Positions 16,904 through 24,253 of a stretch of DNA of 40,539 bases are shown in pieces (within the stretch, counting starts at the first letter, position 1; each line of letters starts with the position of its first letter). Below the pieces are notes generated by a model. The model had not been told where the DNA came from. It did not search any database and was given only the letters and a program-made list of their open reading frames with translations. The position numbers and the translations under genes were made by a program. The stretch comes from Pararhodobacter sp. (GTDB lineage: Bacteria; Pseudomonadota; Alphaproteobacteria; Rhodobacterales; Rhodobacteraceae). The DNA is taken from contig JAFIEG010000038.1 of assembly GCA_020832665.1 (NCBI GenBank), forward strand, positions 1-40,539, read 5' to 3'.

Positions 16904-16919
16904 GAGTTTGCTCAAACTC
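16904..16919. promoter_or_regulatory. Perfect inverted repeat, candidate operator upstream of the ligase
   Basis: GAGTTTG (16904-16910), CT, CAAACTC (16913-16919): 7-bp perfect arms with a 2-bp spacer, 76 bp before the ligase ATG in the region shared with iclR. The size fits an IclR-dimer site, but the sequence differs from the TTTCCGCA site nearby, so assignment is open. Confidence 0.45.
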
Positions 16920-16958
16920 GACTTTCCTCATCGCCCGTGCTAGGCGCAACGCCGAAGC

Positions 16959-16988
16959 GCAGAAATCCTTTCCGCAGAGCAGAAATCC
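16959..16988. promoter_or_regulatory. Candidate IclR operator: direct repeats and TTTCCGCA site
   Basis: GCAGAAATCC occurs at 16959-16968 and again at 16979-16988, exactly 20 bp (two helical turns) apart. Between and over them lies TTTCCGCAGAGCAGAA (16969-16984), which matches TTTCCGCACTGCGGAA at 21461-21476 before dctP at 13 of 16 positions. It ends 10 bp before the iclR ATG, a place suited to autoregulation. Confidence 0.55.
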
Positions 16989-16994
16989 CGAACG

Positions 16995-17741
16995 ATGAGT
17001 CGCGACATCGACCGTCAACATGTGGAGGCGCTGGCGCGCGGGTTGTCCATACTGGAGGCGCTTTCGCGTGCCCAGCGCCCGCTTAGCAACGGCGAATTGG
17101 CACGCGAAACGGGGCTGGCGCCATCGACCGTAACGCGGCTGACGCACACGCTGACGCATCTGGGCTATACCCGTGTGGCGACGGACCGGCGCGCCTATGA
17201 ACTGACCGCCAAGAACCTGGCGCTGGGCTACCCGGTGCTGGCTGGCATGTCGCTGATCAAGCGGGTGCGGCCGATACTGCGCCAACTCACCGAAGAGACC
17301 GGCGAAACAAGTGCTCTGGCCATTCGCGACGGTCTGCACATCACCTTTGTCGATGTGCAGCAGGGCAGCAATCTGGTGGCGGTGCGCCTGTCCATGGGCG
17401 GGCGGATGCCGGTTGCGGTGTCGGCGGCCGGAATCGCCCAGATCGCCGCCCTGCCCGAGCGCGAGCGGCGGGTGCTGGCCTCGCAGGCGCGCAGCTATCT
17501 GAGCCGGCGCGGCGGCAATATCGAGGCATTCAACGCTTCGCTGGCCGGCGCGCAGGAAACCGGCATCGCCATCGTGCGGGGCGAGTGGCGGATGGGTATC
17601 GGCGGGGTTGCGGTCGCGCTGAATGCCGATGGCGAGATGGCGGCGATCTCTCTGCCCGTCGCCACCGGCAGCGTATCCGAGGCGGATATGCGTGGCCCGC
17701 TTTCGCACGGGCTGCGCCGGGCGGTGGAGCGGCTGGGTTAG
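16995..17741 (+). CDS. IclR-family transcriptional regulator
   Basis: A 248-residue IclR protein. The N-terminal winged HTH (about 8-70) includes ALARGLSILEALSRAQRPLS and ELARETGLAPSTVTRLTHTL; the rest is the GAF-like effector domain (about 85-245) with the RVRPILRQLTEETGETSALA opening. IclR regulators usually sense aromatic or short-chain acids. It is transcribed away from the ligase-crotonase operon and towards the crotonase of the TRAP operon, which ends 36 bp past its stop. Shared operator-like sites before iclR and dctP suggest that it controls both flanking operons as one regulon. Confidence 0.9.
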   Translation: MSRDIDRQHVEALARGLSILEALSRAQRPLSNGELARETGLAPSTVTRLTHTLTHLGYTRVATDRRAYELTAKNLALGYPVLAGMSLIKRVRPILRQLTEETGETSALAIRDGLHITFVDVQQGSNLVAVRLSMGGRMPVAVSAAGIAQIAALPERERRVLASQARSYLSRRGGNIEAFNASLAGAQETGIAIVRGEWRMGIGGVAVALNADGEMAAISLPVATGSVSEADMRGPLSHGLRRAVERLG

Positions 17742-17776
17742 CGGCCTGTTGACGCGCAGCGCCGTGGCAGAACGGC

Positions 17777-18481
17777 TCAACCCTTCTCGCCCTGGCTCTG
17801 CCGCCGGCGCAAAAGAAATCGGTCCCAGCTTTCCATGAACGCATCGAGCTGGGCATCGATCCCGCCGCTCAGCACACCGGCCCGGCACAACCGCTTGATC
17901 AGGGCGCGGCTCTCGGCATCGGGGGCGTTTGTGCGCCATTGCTCCAGTACGCTGTCGCTCAGTGGTTCATCGGCGACAAGTTGGGCAAGCCCCAGCGACA
18001 GGCATTCCTGCGCGCTCAGCGCTTCGCCATGCAGAACCAGCCTTTCGCTCATGCTGCCTGAAACCCGGTGACGGATCATCGCCACCGTATCGTCGAACAG
18101 CCCCAGCCCAACGGTGATCTCGGGAAAGCGCAGCTTGGCGCGCGGCGTCATGATTGCCGTGTCGGCGGCCATGACCAGCATCGCACCGACGCCCACGGCA
18201 TGCCCGCGCGTCTCGGCAATGACCGGTCGGGTTGTGATGAACACAAGCCGGCCGAGTTGAAGAAAATCGGCAAAGGCGGCGCGCGCCTCGTCGCGCGGGC
18301 GCCCTGCCAGATCGTCGAGGTCGAACCCGCTACAAAAGAACCGGCCAGGCTGAGCCGGAACGATATGCAGCCCCCGCCCGGCATTGAGCGCCGCGCCGAC
18401 CTGCGCCAGCAACGCGCGCATGCCCGCCGCGGTCAGCCGGTTTTCGGGCCCGGCGCCCAGTTCGATGCGCTGCAGTTTCAT
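17777..18481 (-). CDS. Enoyl-CoA isomerase-like crotonase, last gene of the TRAP operon
   Basis: A 234-residue, slightly short crotonase. It keeps the second catalytic glutamate, E121 in RFPEITVGLGLFDD, but has M101 where hydratases carry the first (AVGVGAMLVMAAD). One-glutamate members are often delta3-delta2-enoyl-CoA isomerases, so that is the favoured but unproven role. The oxyanion loop is FFCSGFDLDDL (48-58). The ATG at 18481 overlaps the dctM stop (ATGA), so it is translationally coupled to the importer. Its place in the transporter operon ties transport to CoA-ester metabolism by the ligase and the other two crotonases across iclR. Confidence 0.8.
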   Translation of the reverse strand: MKLQRIELGAGPENRLTAAGMRALLAQVGAALNAGRGLHIVPAQPGRFFCSGFDLDDLAGRPRDEARAAFADFLQLGRLVFITTRPVIAETRGHAVGVGAMLVMAADTAIMTPRAKLRFPEITVGLGLFDDTVAMIRHRVSGSMSERLVLHGEALSAQECLSLGLAQLVADEPLSDSVLEQWRTNAPDAESRALIKRLCRAGVLSGGIDAQLDAFMESWDRFLLRRRQSQGEKG

Positions 18482-19785
18482 CGGTACAAATAGTTCGGCA
18501 ACCAGGTTGCCAGCTCGGGTATCATCAGCACCACCGCAATGGCCACTAGAAAGGATATGGCGAAAGGCACCGTGCCGGCGAAGACCTGCATCAGCGAGGT
18601 ATCGCGCGCGATGGATCGCACCACAAACACGTTCATTCCCAGGGGCGGGGTAATCAGGCCCAGCTCCACCGTCATCACAACCAGCACGCCAAACAGCACC
18701 GGATCGATGCCGAGCTGAACGACCACCGGAAACATCACCGGCAGCGTGAGCAGCAGCATCCCCAGCGAATCCATGACGAAACCCAGCATGATGTAGATAA
18801 GCAGGATCGCCATCAGAATGACGATGGGCGCGGCATCAAGGCCGCCGACGAAACCGCGCAGCGCCGAGGCAATCCCGGTCACCGACAGGAAGGTGCCATA
18901 AAGCGTGGAGCCGATGATGATGAGAAAGATCATCGCCGAGGTGGCGGCGGTATCGATCATGGCATCGGCAAGGGTTTCCCGGTTCAACCCGCCCCGCGCC
19001 CAGGCGATCACGAAGGTTCCGATCGCACCCACGGCCGCAGCCTCGGTGGGTGTGAACAGGCCGCCATACAGCCCGCCCAGTACCAGCACCACCAGCCCGA
19101 CAAGCGACAGCACGCCGACATAAGAGACCTTTTCGCCCATCATCGGCACGTCGAGCGCGGAAATGGGCTGGGTGGCAGTTTTTGAAACCCGCACCCAGAT
19201 CATCACCGTGATGACGAAGATACCGGTCAGCATCAGGCCGGGAAACAGCCCGGCAGCGAACATCTCGCGAATCGACTGCTCGGTCATCAGCGCATATATC
19301 GCCAGCATCACCGAGGGCGGGATAAGGATGCCGATGGTGCCGCCGGCGGCCACGCTGCCCGAGGCCAGCCCCTTGCTGTAACCGCGCTTGTGCATTTCGC
19401 CCAGCGACACGCGGCCCATGGTCGCGGCGGTGGCCAGCGAAGACCCCGACAGCGCCGAGAATCCCGCGCAACCCAGAATGGTGGCAATCGCCAGCCCGCC
19501 GCGCATTCTGCCGATGAGCCGGGTCAGCACCACGAACAGATCGCGGCTGAGCCCGGCATGAACAGCCAGATTGCCCATCAGCACGAAAAGCGGAATGACC
19601 GAGAGCCCGTAATTGGTGGAATTGATCGGCGCCCCGGCGATCTGGAACCAGGCCGCAAAGCCGCCCTGCACCAGATAGATACCGGTGGTCGCCGTCACGA
19701 TCAGCGCGATCGCAATGGGAACGCGAATGATCATCAGCGCCAGCAGGCCAACCGAGCACCAGATTCCGATCGCCATGGCGCTCAT
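18478..19785 (-). CDS. dctM: TRAP transporter large permease (DctM)
   Basis: A 435-residue inner-membrane protein with the DctM layout of 12 or so helices. Family segments include GCAGFSALSGSSLATAATMG, YSKGLASGSVAAGGTIGILI followed by PPSVMLAIYA, FTPTEAAAVGAIG and LGLITPPLGMNVFVV. It forms the ion-driven translocation channel for the acid bound by DctP. The start at 19785 overlaps the dctQ stop (ATGA), marking translational coupling; a frame extension to 19971 lies within dctQ. A crotonase gene follows with another ATGA overlap. Confidence 0.92.
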   Translation of the reverse strand: MSAMAIGIWCSVGLLALMIIRVPIAIALIVTATTGIYLVQGGFAAWFQIAGAPINSTNYGLSVIPLFVLMGNLAVHAGLSRDLFVVLTRLIGRMRGGLAIATILGCAGFSALSGSSLATAATMGRVSLGEMHKRGYSKGLASGSVAAGGTIGILIPPSVMLAIYALMTEQSIREMFAAGLFPGLMLTGIFVITVMIWVRVSKTATQPISALDVPMMGEKVSYVGVLSLVGLVVLVLGGLYGGLFTPTEAAAVGAIGTFVIAWARGGLNRETLADAMIDTAATSAMIFLIIIGSTLYGTFLSVTGIASALRGFVGGLDAAPIVILMAILLIYIMLGFVMDSLGMLLLTLPVMFPVVVQLGIDPVLFGVLVVMTVELGLITPPLGMNVFVVRSIARDTSLMQVFAGTVPFAISFLVAIAVVLMIPELATWLPNYLYR

Positions 19786-20297
19786 CGGCGCGGTTCCTTC
19801 CCGGGCATGTCGCCTTGCCAGACAACCAGCCCGTCGCGCAGCACCAGCACCAACAGCACCAGGAAAGACAGGGCGCAACCCAGTATCAAGGGTAGCCAGT
19901 TGTAGAAAACCAGAATGCCGAGATCCGAGGTGCGCGTGCCCTGCGCAAGAATCTGGCTGCCACGCACCCACAGCCGCCAGGCCAGCACACCCATTGTCAC
20001 CGCCGACAGAATCTCGGCGAAAAAGATGAAGAAGCGCTGTGCGCGCTGCGACAGCATTTCGGTGAACGCCTCGACCGCGACATGGCGCCCGGCCCAGAAC
20101 GCGTAAGGCAGCGACAGGCCGATCATCCAGCGCATGGCGAAGGTCACCATTTCCCAGCTGCCAGGCACTGCCATGCCGAACCGGCGCAGCACGACATCGA
20201 CCACAGTCAGCAGCGCCATTGCCAGAAGAACGACGAGCCCGCCAGCAAAGGCGAGCCCGCCGACTGTCTTTCCGACAAGGCGTTCTAGGCGCTGCAC
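19782..20297 (-). CDS. dctQ: TRAP transporter small permease (DctQ), GTG start
   Basis: A 171-residue protein with four predicted helices, typical of DctQ (RFGMAVPGSWEMVTFAMRWM then ISLPYAFWAGRHVAVEAFTE-like middle). The likely start is GTG at 20297, 10 bp after the dctP stop with GGCGGGAA near it; the only upstream ATG (20393) would add 32 arginine-rich residues encoded within dctP, which DctQ proteins lack. It partners DctM in the membrane. Start choice is moderately sure, identity is firm. Confidence 0.85.
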   Translation of the reverse strand: MQRLERLVGKTVGGLAFAGGLVVLLAMALLTVVDVVLRRFGMAVPGSWEMVTFAMRWMIGLSLPYAFWAGRHVAVEAFTEMLSQRAQRFFIFFAEILSAVTMGVLAWRLWVRGSQILAQGTRTSDLGILVFYNWLPLILGCALSFLVLLVLVLRDGLVVWQGDMPGKEPRR

Positions 20298-20307
20298 GTT
20301 CCCGCCG

Positions 20308-21324
20308 TCACTCGCCTGCCAGTTCCTGCGCGCGGGCGGCGGCGTTCTCGTAGATCTCGCGCGCCGGAATGCCCCGCGCCTCGGTTTCTTCAAGGAACGC
20401 GTCGATTCCCGGCATCACCGCCGCGACCCAGCGCTCTGCCTCATCTTCGGGCAGGGTGTAGATTTCGTTGCCCAGTTCCTGAACATAGGCGCGCCCGCTG
20501 ATCTCGGACTCGTCCCAGGCCCGGCCGACGGCGATGGCTTCCTGCATGCCGGAATTGTCCATGATGATCTGCTGCAGGTCTTCGGGCAGGGCGTTGAAAC
20601 TGTTCTCGTTCATGACCAGGTAGAAAGTCAGAACATAGGTGGGCCAGTCGATGTGATAGTTCACCTGCTCGCCCAGCCGCAGCCCCTGCATGGCGTCGAA
20701 GGGGAATGCCACGCCATCGAGCACACCGCGTTCCAGGCTTTCGTAAGCCTGCGGTGCGGGCACCCCCACGGGCTGAGCGCCAAGCTGATCGAGCATCATG
20801 CGCGCGGCGGGCGAGGGAAAGCGCATACGCAGCCCCTGCAGGTCTTCCAGTGTCTCGACGCGCGGGATGGTGTTCAGGCTGCCGGCGGCATGGGTGTGCA
20901 GATACAGCACCTTCACGCCGTCAAACTCGGCATCCATCTGCCCGCTTTCATAAACCTCCATCAACACCTGCGAAGCGTTTTCGGCCTCGTTGAAGAGAAA
21001 GGGAAGCTCGAGCACCGACATCACCGGGAAACGCCCGGGCGTGGCGCCGGGCATCGACCAGCCGATATCGGCCACGCCGGCCTGCACCCCGTCGAAGATT
21101 TCATCCACCTGAAGCAACTGCCCGGCCGGATAGATCTCGATCTGGATACGCCCGTCCGATTGCTCGTTGATACGCTCGGCCCAGCCCGGCAGGACATTCG
21201 CCGCCATGTTGTGCATGGGCGGAAGGTAATGCGCCAGCCTGAAGGTGAATTCCTGGGCCTGCGCCGGCAGCGCGCCCAGACCCATGGCGACACCCAGCGC
21301 CAATCCCAAAGTCCTGTTAAGCAT
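20308..21324 (-). CDS. dctP: TRAP transporter substrate-binding protein (DctP)
   Basis: A 338-residue periplasmic protein. The signal peptide (MLNRTLGLALGVAMGLG start) is cleaved near AQAQ at about 22. The mature part starts FTFRLAHYLPPMHNMAANVL and has the DctP core, with the arginine of LQGLRMRFPSPA that salt-bridges substrate carboxylates in known members, and GVLDGVAFPFDAM. ATG 21324 has GGGAGGAAGAC directly upstream. It heads dctPQM plus a crotonase gene. A TTTCCGCA-type palindrome lies 137 bp upstream. The substrate is probably a carboxylic acid activated by the ligase at 15305. Confidence 0.92.
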   Translation of the reverse strand: MLNRTLGLALGVAMGLGALPAQAQEFTFRLAHYLPPMHNMAANVLPGWAERINEQSDGRIQIEIYPAGQLLQVDEIFDGVQAGVADIGWSMPGATPGRFPVMSVLELPFLFNEAENASQVLMEVYESGQMDAEFDGVKVLYLHTHAAGSLNTIPRVETLEDLQGLRMRFPSPAARMMLDQLGAQPVGVPAPQAYESLERGVLDGVAFPFDAMQGLRLGEQVNYHIDWPTYVLTFYLVMNENSFNALPEDLQQIIMDNSGMQEAIAVGRAWDESEISGRAYVQELGNEIYTLPEDEAERWVAAVMPGIDAFLEETEARGIPAREIYENAAARAQELAGE

Positions 21325-21684
21325 GTCTTCCTCCCGTTGAACCTGGCTCGTCGCGGACCCTTCAACCGGGCGGCCCTCCCCGAGCCATACGCGATTGCAT
21401 CCTGAACGACCGATCATCGGGCAAGGTTGCGGTCAGGTCAATTTGCCATGCGCCAGCGTATTTCCGCACTGCGGAATACTCTGCGGCTTTTTCACCCCGG
21501 CCAGGTTTACAAGCTAGGCCCATCCACCGCGCAGGCTCTCGCAAGCCACGCTCCCGCCCCACCCGCCCCGTTTGCCCCGTTGCGCGGCAGGCGTGCTTCC
21601 AGCACGACGCGGGCGCTGCGCGCATTGGCGCAGGGGCGGGCCATGCAAGCCAAGGGATCGGGATTGATCAAAGGGATCTGATAT
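21325..21684. other. Intergenic region, 360 bp, between dctP and the DUF2061 gene
   Basis: It holds the dctP promoter side with an IclR-like palindrome (21461-21478) and, from 21541, a copy of the intergenic repeat that runs up to the DUF2061 stop codon. No gene is supported. Confidence 0.6.
21461..21476. promoter_or_regulatory. Candidate IclR operator before dctP
   Basis: TTCCGC (21462-21467), ACT, GCGGAA (21471-21476) is a perfect 15-bp inverted repeat, extended imperfectly by GTAT...ATAC on the flanks. With its leading T it agrees with 16969-16984 before iclR at 13 of 16 positions. This suggests one regulator acts at both. Confidence 0.6.
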
Positions 21685-21685
21685 T
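21541..21685 (+). repeat. Dispersed intergenic repeat with hairpin, copy D
   Basis: Resembles 10217-10331: GCAAGCCACGCTCCC at the left, GGGCGC...TTGGCGC in the middle and CAAGCCAAGGGA...GATCAAAGGGAT at the right, with a 5-6 bp insertion in the tail. The hairpin arms are kept but with different bases: GCAAGCCACGC (21541-21551) against GCGTGCTTCC (21591-21600), one bulge and one mismatch, a sign that pairing is conserved. Confidence 0.6.
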
Positions 21686-21888
21686 CAGGCGCTGCGCCCC
21701 CACCGAATGCGTGCCCAGATGCGCTCGTAGATAACGTAGGTGGCGAAGCCGATGATCGCGTTGCTCAGTGCCAGGCCGCCCCCGAGGCTTGCAGATCCGG
21801 TCAGGGCCCAGCCGATCAGGGCCATGACGACAAGGCCGAGAAACTGCCAAAGGGTTGCCTTTGTCAGCGTGCGGGTTCGGGTCTCCAT
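21685..21888 (-). CDS. DUF2061 family small membrane protein
   Basis: A 67-residue protein with the DUF2061 pattern: RTLTKATLWQFLGLVVMALI, GWALTGSASLGGGLALSNAI and the ending YVIYERIWARIRWG. Two transmembrane helices are expected. Function is unknown; the family is often found fused to or beside sulfate-assimilation or chaperone genes in other bacteria, which is not the case here. ATG 21888 has GGAGAA 9 nt upstream; the open frame beyond it reaches into the divergent regulator. It is divergent from the XRE gene, with a 109-bp AT-rich gap. Confidence 0.82.
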   Translation of the reverse strand: METRTRTLTKATLWQFLGLVVMALIGWALTGSASLGGGLALSNAIIGFATYVIYERIWARIRWGRSA

Positions 21889-21950
21889 CTTGCGTTTCTC
21901 CGGTTCACTGCATCTGTGGGATAGCGCCGCGACGCGCTGTTTGGTATTCT

Positions 21951-21971
21951 GGATTTGAGCAATATAAATCC
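21951..21971. promoter_or_regulatory. Inverted repeat upstream of the XRE regulator
   Basis: GGATTT (21951-21956), 9 bp, AAATCC (21966-21971), 27 bp before the XRE start in an AT-rich stretch that likely contains its promoter. A candidate autoregulatory site. Confidence 0.35.
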
Positions 21972-21997
21972 ACCATATGTTTAGAAATTCATAGTTG

Positions 21998-22927
21998 ATG
22001 ACAAAATACGACAAACGCGCGCGTGCAGAACTCTTCCGCGAGCGGCTGGCGCGGGCGATGGCCGAGGCCGGCAGCAACCAGAGCGCCCTGGCACGGCGCG
22101 TCGGGGTAGACCGCTCGACCATCTCGCAGCTTCTGGCCGAGGGGCAGACGCGACTGCCGAATGCGCAGGCGGTGGGCGAATGCGCGCTGGCGCTGGGGGT
22201 CAGCGCCGACTGGCTGTTGGGCCTGTCCGACCGGCCCGAACGCGCCGCAGACCTGCTCGCCGCCACCATGTCGGTCACCGAAGCGGCGCGCGCGCTGGTT
22301 GATGAGCAGATCCTCGCCTGGCACCGCGAGGCCGCGGGCTACAAGATCCGCCATGTCCCGGCGACATTGCCCGACATGCTGAAGCTTCCGGCGATGCTCG
22401 AATGGGAATATGCCGATGCGCTGCAGCGCACCACCGATCAGGCCATCGGCGCGGCGCAGGACCGGCTGCGCTGGATACGCGAATCGCCCAGCGACTACGA
22501 GATTGCCATCCCCCGCCACGAGATCGAGAGCTTCGCGCGCGCAGAGGGCTATTACCACGGCCTGCCCGAGCCGATCCGCGCCGCGCAAATGGCGCATCTG
22601 CGCGATCTCGCCGAGCAGCTTTATCCGCGCCTGCGCATCTATCTGTTCGATGCGCGGCGCATCTTCTCGGCGCCGGTCACGGTGTTCGGTCCGCTGATCG
22701 CCATGCTCTATCTGGGCCGGCACTACCTGGCCTTTCGCGACCGGGAGCGGATCGCGGGCTTCATCAAACATTTTGACGGGCTGGTGCGCGAGGCCGACAT
22801 CTCGGCGCGCGCCTTGCCCGGTTTCCTTGACCGGCTGGAGGATTGCCCGGTTGGCCCGCCCGAGGGTGGCGCGCGGCCAAAGAACCCTGATCAGCGCGCG
22901 GCGCTTTCGGGGGCCAGGCGCAGATAG
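21998..22927 (+). CDS. XRE-family (helix-turn-helix) transcriptional regulator with C-terminal sensor region
   Basis: A 309-residue protein. An XRE HTH lies at about 10-75 (LARAMAEAGSNQSALARRVG, VDRSTISQLLAEGQTRLPNA, then LGVSADWLLGLS). The remaining 230 residues form a helical region rich in Arg and Tyr (QDRLRWIRESPSDYEIAIPR and EQLYPRLRIYLFDARRIFSA) that I cannot assign to a named ligand domain. ATG 21998 directly follows an in-frame TTG. Its 3' end overlaps the convergent GntR gene by 37 bp. The divergent DUF2061 gene may be a target. Effector unknown. Confidence 0.8.
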   Translation: MTKYDKRARAELFRERLARAMAEAGSNQSALARRVGVDRSTISQLLAEGQTRLPNAQAVGECALALGVSADWLLGLSDRPERAADLLAATMSVTEAARALVDEQILAWHREAAGYKIRHVPATLPDMLKLPAMLEWEYADALQRTTDQAIGAAQDRLRWIRESPSDYEIAIPRHEIESFARAEGYYHGLPEPIRAAQMAHLRDLAEQLYPRLRIYLFDARRIFSAPVTVFGPLIAMLYLGRHYLAFRDRERIAGFIKHFDGLVREADISARALPGFLDRLEDCPVGPPEGGARPKNPDQRAALSGARRR

Positions 22928-23541
22928 CTTTCCTCGGCCTGCAGCACGAAGCGCAGCATCCGGTCGGCCGCCGCGACCGCATCGCGCCGGTGGAAGGCAT
23001 CGAGCAACTGGCGCTGGCCCTCGACAATGATTTCATGCGTGGGCCGGTCGCGCATGGTGGCCATGCGCACCGACTGCACCTGGCCCAGATAGCGCTGTAT
23101 GGTCTGGCGCAACTCGCGGTTGGGCACGGCGGCCAGCCAGGCATTGCGAAATACCTCGCTGGCGCGAAAGAAAAGCATGATATCGCCGCTTGAAAGGGTG
23201 GATTCGGCATCGCGCACAGCATCGCGCATGGCGGCCAGCGACCCGGCGTCCAGCGCCTGCGTGGCGGTGGCGACAGCGCGGGGTTCCAGCAGCCGGCGAA
23301 GCTCGAAAAATTCCAAGACCTGTTCATGGGTCAGCGAGGGCAGCGTGAAACCGCGCGTGGTTCCTTCCAGATAGCCCTCATGGGCAAGCTGCATCAGCGC
23401 CTCGCGCACCGGCATGCGCGACACGCCCAGCTCGGCGGCGATGGCGGTATCGACCAGCCGTTCCTGGCGTCCGATCTCGCCGCGCTGGATGCGGCCCAGA
23501 TAATCTTCGTAAATTCGGCGGCGATGGCTCTTTCGGGGCAC
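22891..23541 (-). CDS. GntR-family regulator with FCD domain, GTG start
   Basis: A 216-residue GntR/FadR-subfamily protein. The winged HTH (about 8-68) includes TAIAAELGVSRMPVREALMQ, the group's signature; the FCD effector domain follows from residue 80. FCD proteins usually bind a metal through Asp and three His, but here those places seem to hold Ser, Arg (VFRNAW), Gln (QRQLLDAF) and Phe (MLRFVL), so metal binding may be lost. The start is GTG at 23541; its ribosome site is weak. It is divergent from the SRPBCC-DUF1445-TRAP operon, with GTATAC palindromes between, and so is its probable regulator. Confidence 0.85.
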   Translation of the reverse strand: MPRKSHRRRIYEDYLGRIQRGEIGRQERLVDTAIAAELGVSRMPVREALMQLAHEGYLEGTTRGFTLPSLTHEQVLEFFELRRLLEPRAVATATQALDAGSLAAMRDAVRDAESTLSSGDIMLFFRASEVFRNAWLAAVPNRELRQTIQRYLGQVQSVRMATMRDRPTHEIIVEGQRQLLDAFHRRDAVAAADRMLRFVLQAEESYLRLAPESAAR

Positions 23542-23617
23542 GACGAACTCGCAAATGGCGGGAATGGGCTAACCCTAGCACAATGTTCCCATGGAGGAAG
23601 CCATGCAGCGCCCAAAA

Positions 23618-23720
23618 AGTATACTAAAATCTGATCTTGCATTCGGTATATCTGGATGAATGCCCCAGTAATTCGCGCTATGCGTCAAAAATCCGGGAAA
23701 CCACTTGAACAACAGTATAC
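23618..23720. promoter_or_regulatory. GTATAC motifs, candidate GntR operators
   Basis: AGTATACT (23618-23625) and AGTATACC (23714-23721) share the palindrome GTATAC; GGTATATC (23645-23652) is a weaker copy. All lie in the AT-richer gap between the divergent GntR gene and the operon at 23732. Short GTATAC-type cores are common for FadR-subfamily sites. Confidence 0.45.
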
Positions 23721-23731
23721 CATAGGTCAAA

Positions 23732-24253
23732 GTGAACCCTGACCCAATGATCGACCCATCCGCGCCGCCAGGGACCGCCATGCCCGCCGAACCAGCCAAC
23801 GAAAGCATCGCCCACCAGGCTGCAGCGCATGTGGCGGTGCCAGCGCGTTTCGCGCTGGAGCGCCTGGCCGATCCTGGCTTTGTCGGCGGCTGGGCGTTGG
23901 GTTCGATGAATCTGTCGCGGCTGGGCGACTCGTCGGTCTATCGCGGTCATTCGCTGTTTGACGGCTCAGAGGCCTTTGTCGAGTTCCAGCCCCATCCCGG
24001 GACCGGGCTGATCGACTACCATGTCGGCACGCAGGAGGCGCGCAGCCCGCGGGTGAGCATCCGCGTGGTGCCGGGCAATGTGGTCGGGCTGGATGACGGG
24101 CGCTGTCTTGTGGTGCTGATGGCATGGCGCGTTCACTCCACGCCGTACGAGCGATGGAACCGGACATGCCGCGCCCATGAGGCCGAGATACTTATACTCA
24201 AGGGGCAGCTGGAAAGCGCACTTGCCGACAGCCAGCGCCGGGAGCAGACATGA
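23732..24253 (+). CDS. Uncharacterised protein, possibly SRPBCC (START/polyketide-cyclase) fold
   Basis: Up to 173 residues. The body (about 37-135) alternates strands (GSMNLSRLGDSSVYRGHSLF, AFVEFQPHPGTGLIDYHVGT, PRVSIRVVPGNVVG, LVVLMAWR) and ends with a long helix (ERWNRTCRAHEAEILILKGQ), an order that fits SRPBCC ligand-binding proteins; no catalytic residues can be named. Start is uncertain: GTG 23732 has AGG 5 nt upstream, while ATG 23747 and ATG 23780 (after AGGGA) are alternatives. Its stop overlaps the DUF1445 ATG (ATGA at 24250), so it is coupled to that enzyme and may bind the same small molecule. Confidence 0.6.
   Translation: MNPDPMIDPSAPPGTAMPAEPANESIAHQAAAHVAVPARFALERLADPGFVGGWALGSMNLSRLGDSSVYRGHSLFDGSEAFVEFQPHPGTGLIDYHVGTQEARSPRVSIRVVPGNVVGLDDGRCLVVLMAWRVHSTPYERWNRTCRAHEAEILILKGQLESALADSQRREQT

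Noticed and set aside
15332-17086. A 584-residue plus-strand frame opposite the acyl-CoA ligase
   Set aside because: It mirrors the ligase gene on the other strand, has no recognisable domain, and the ligase motifs are all on the minus strand.
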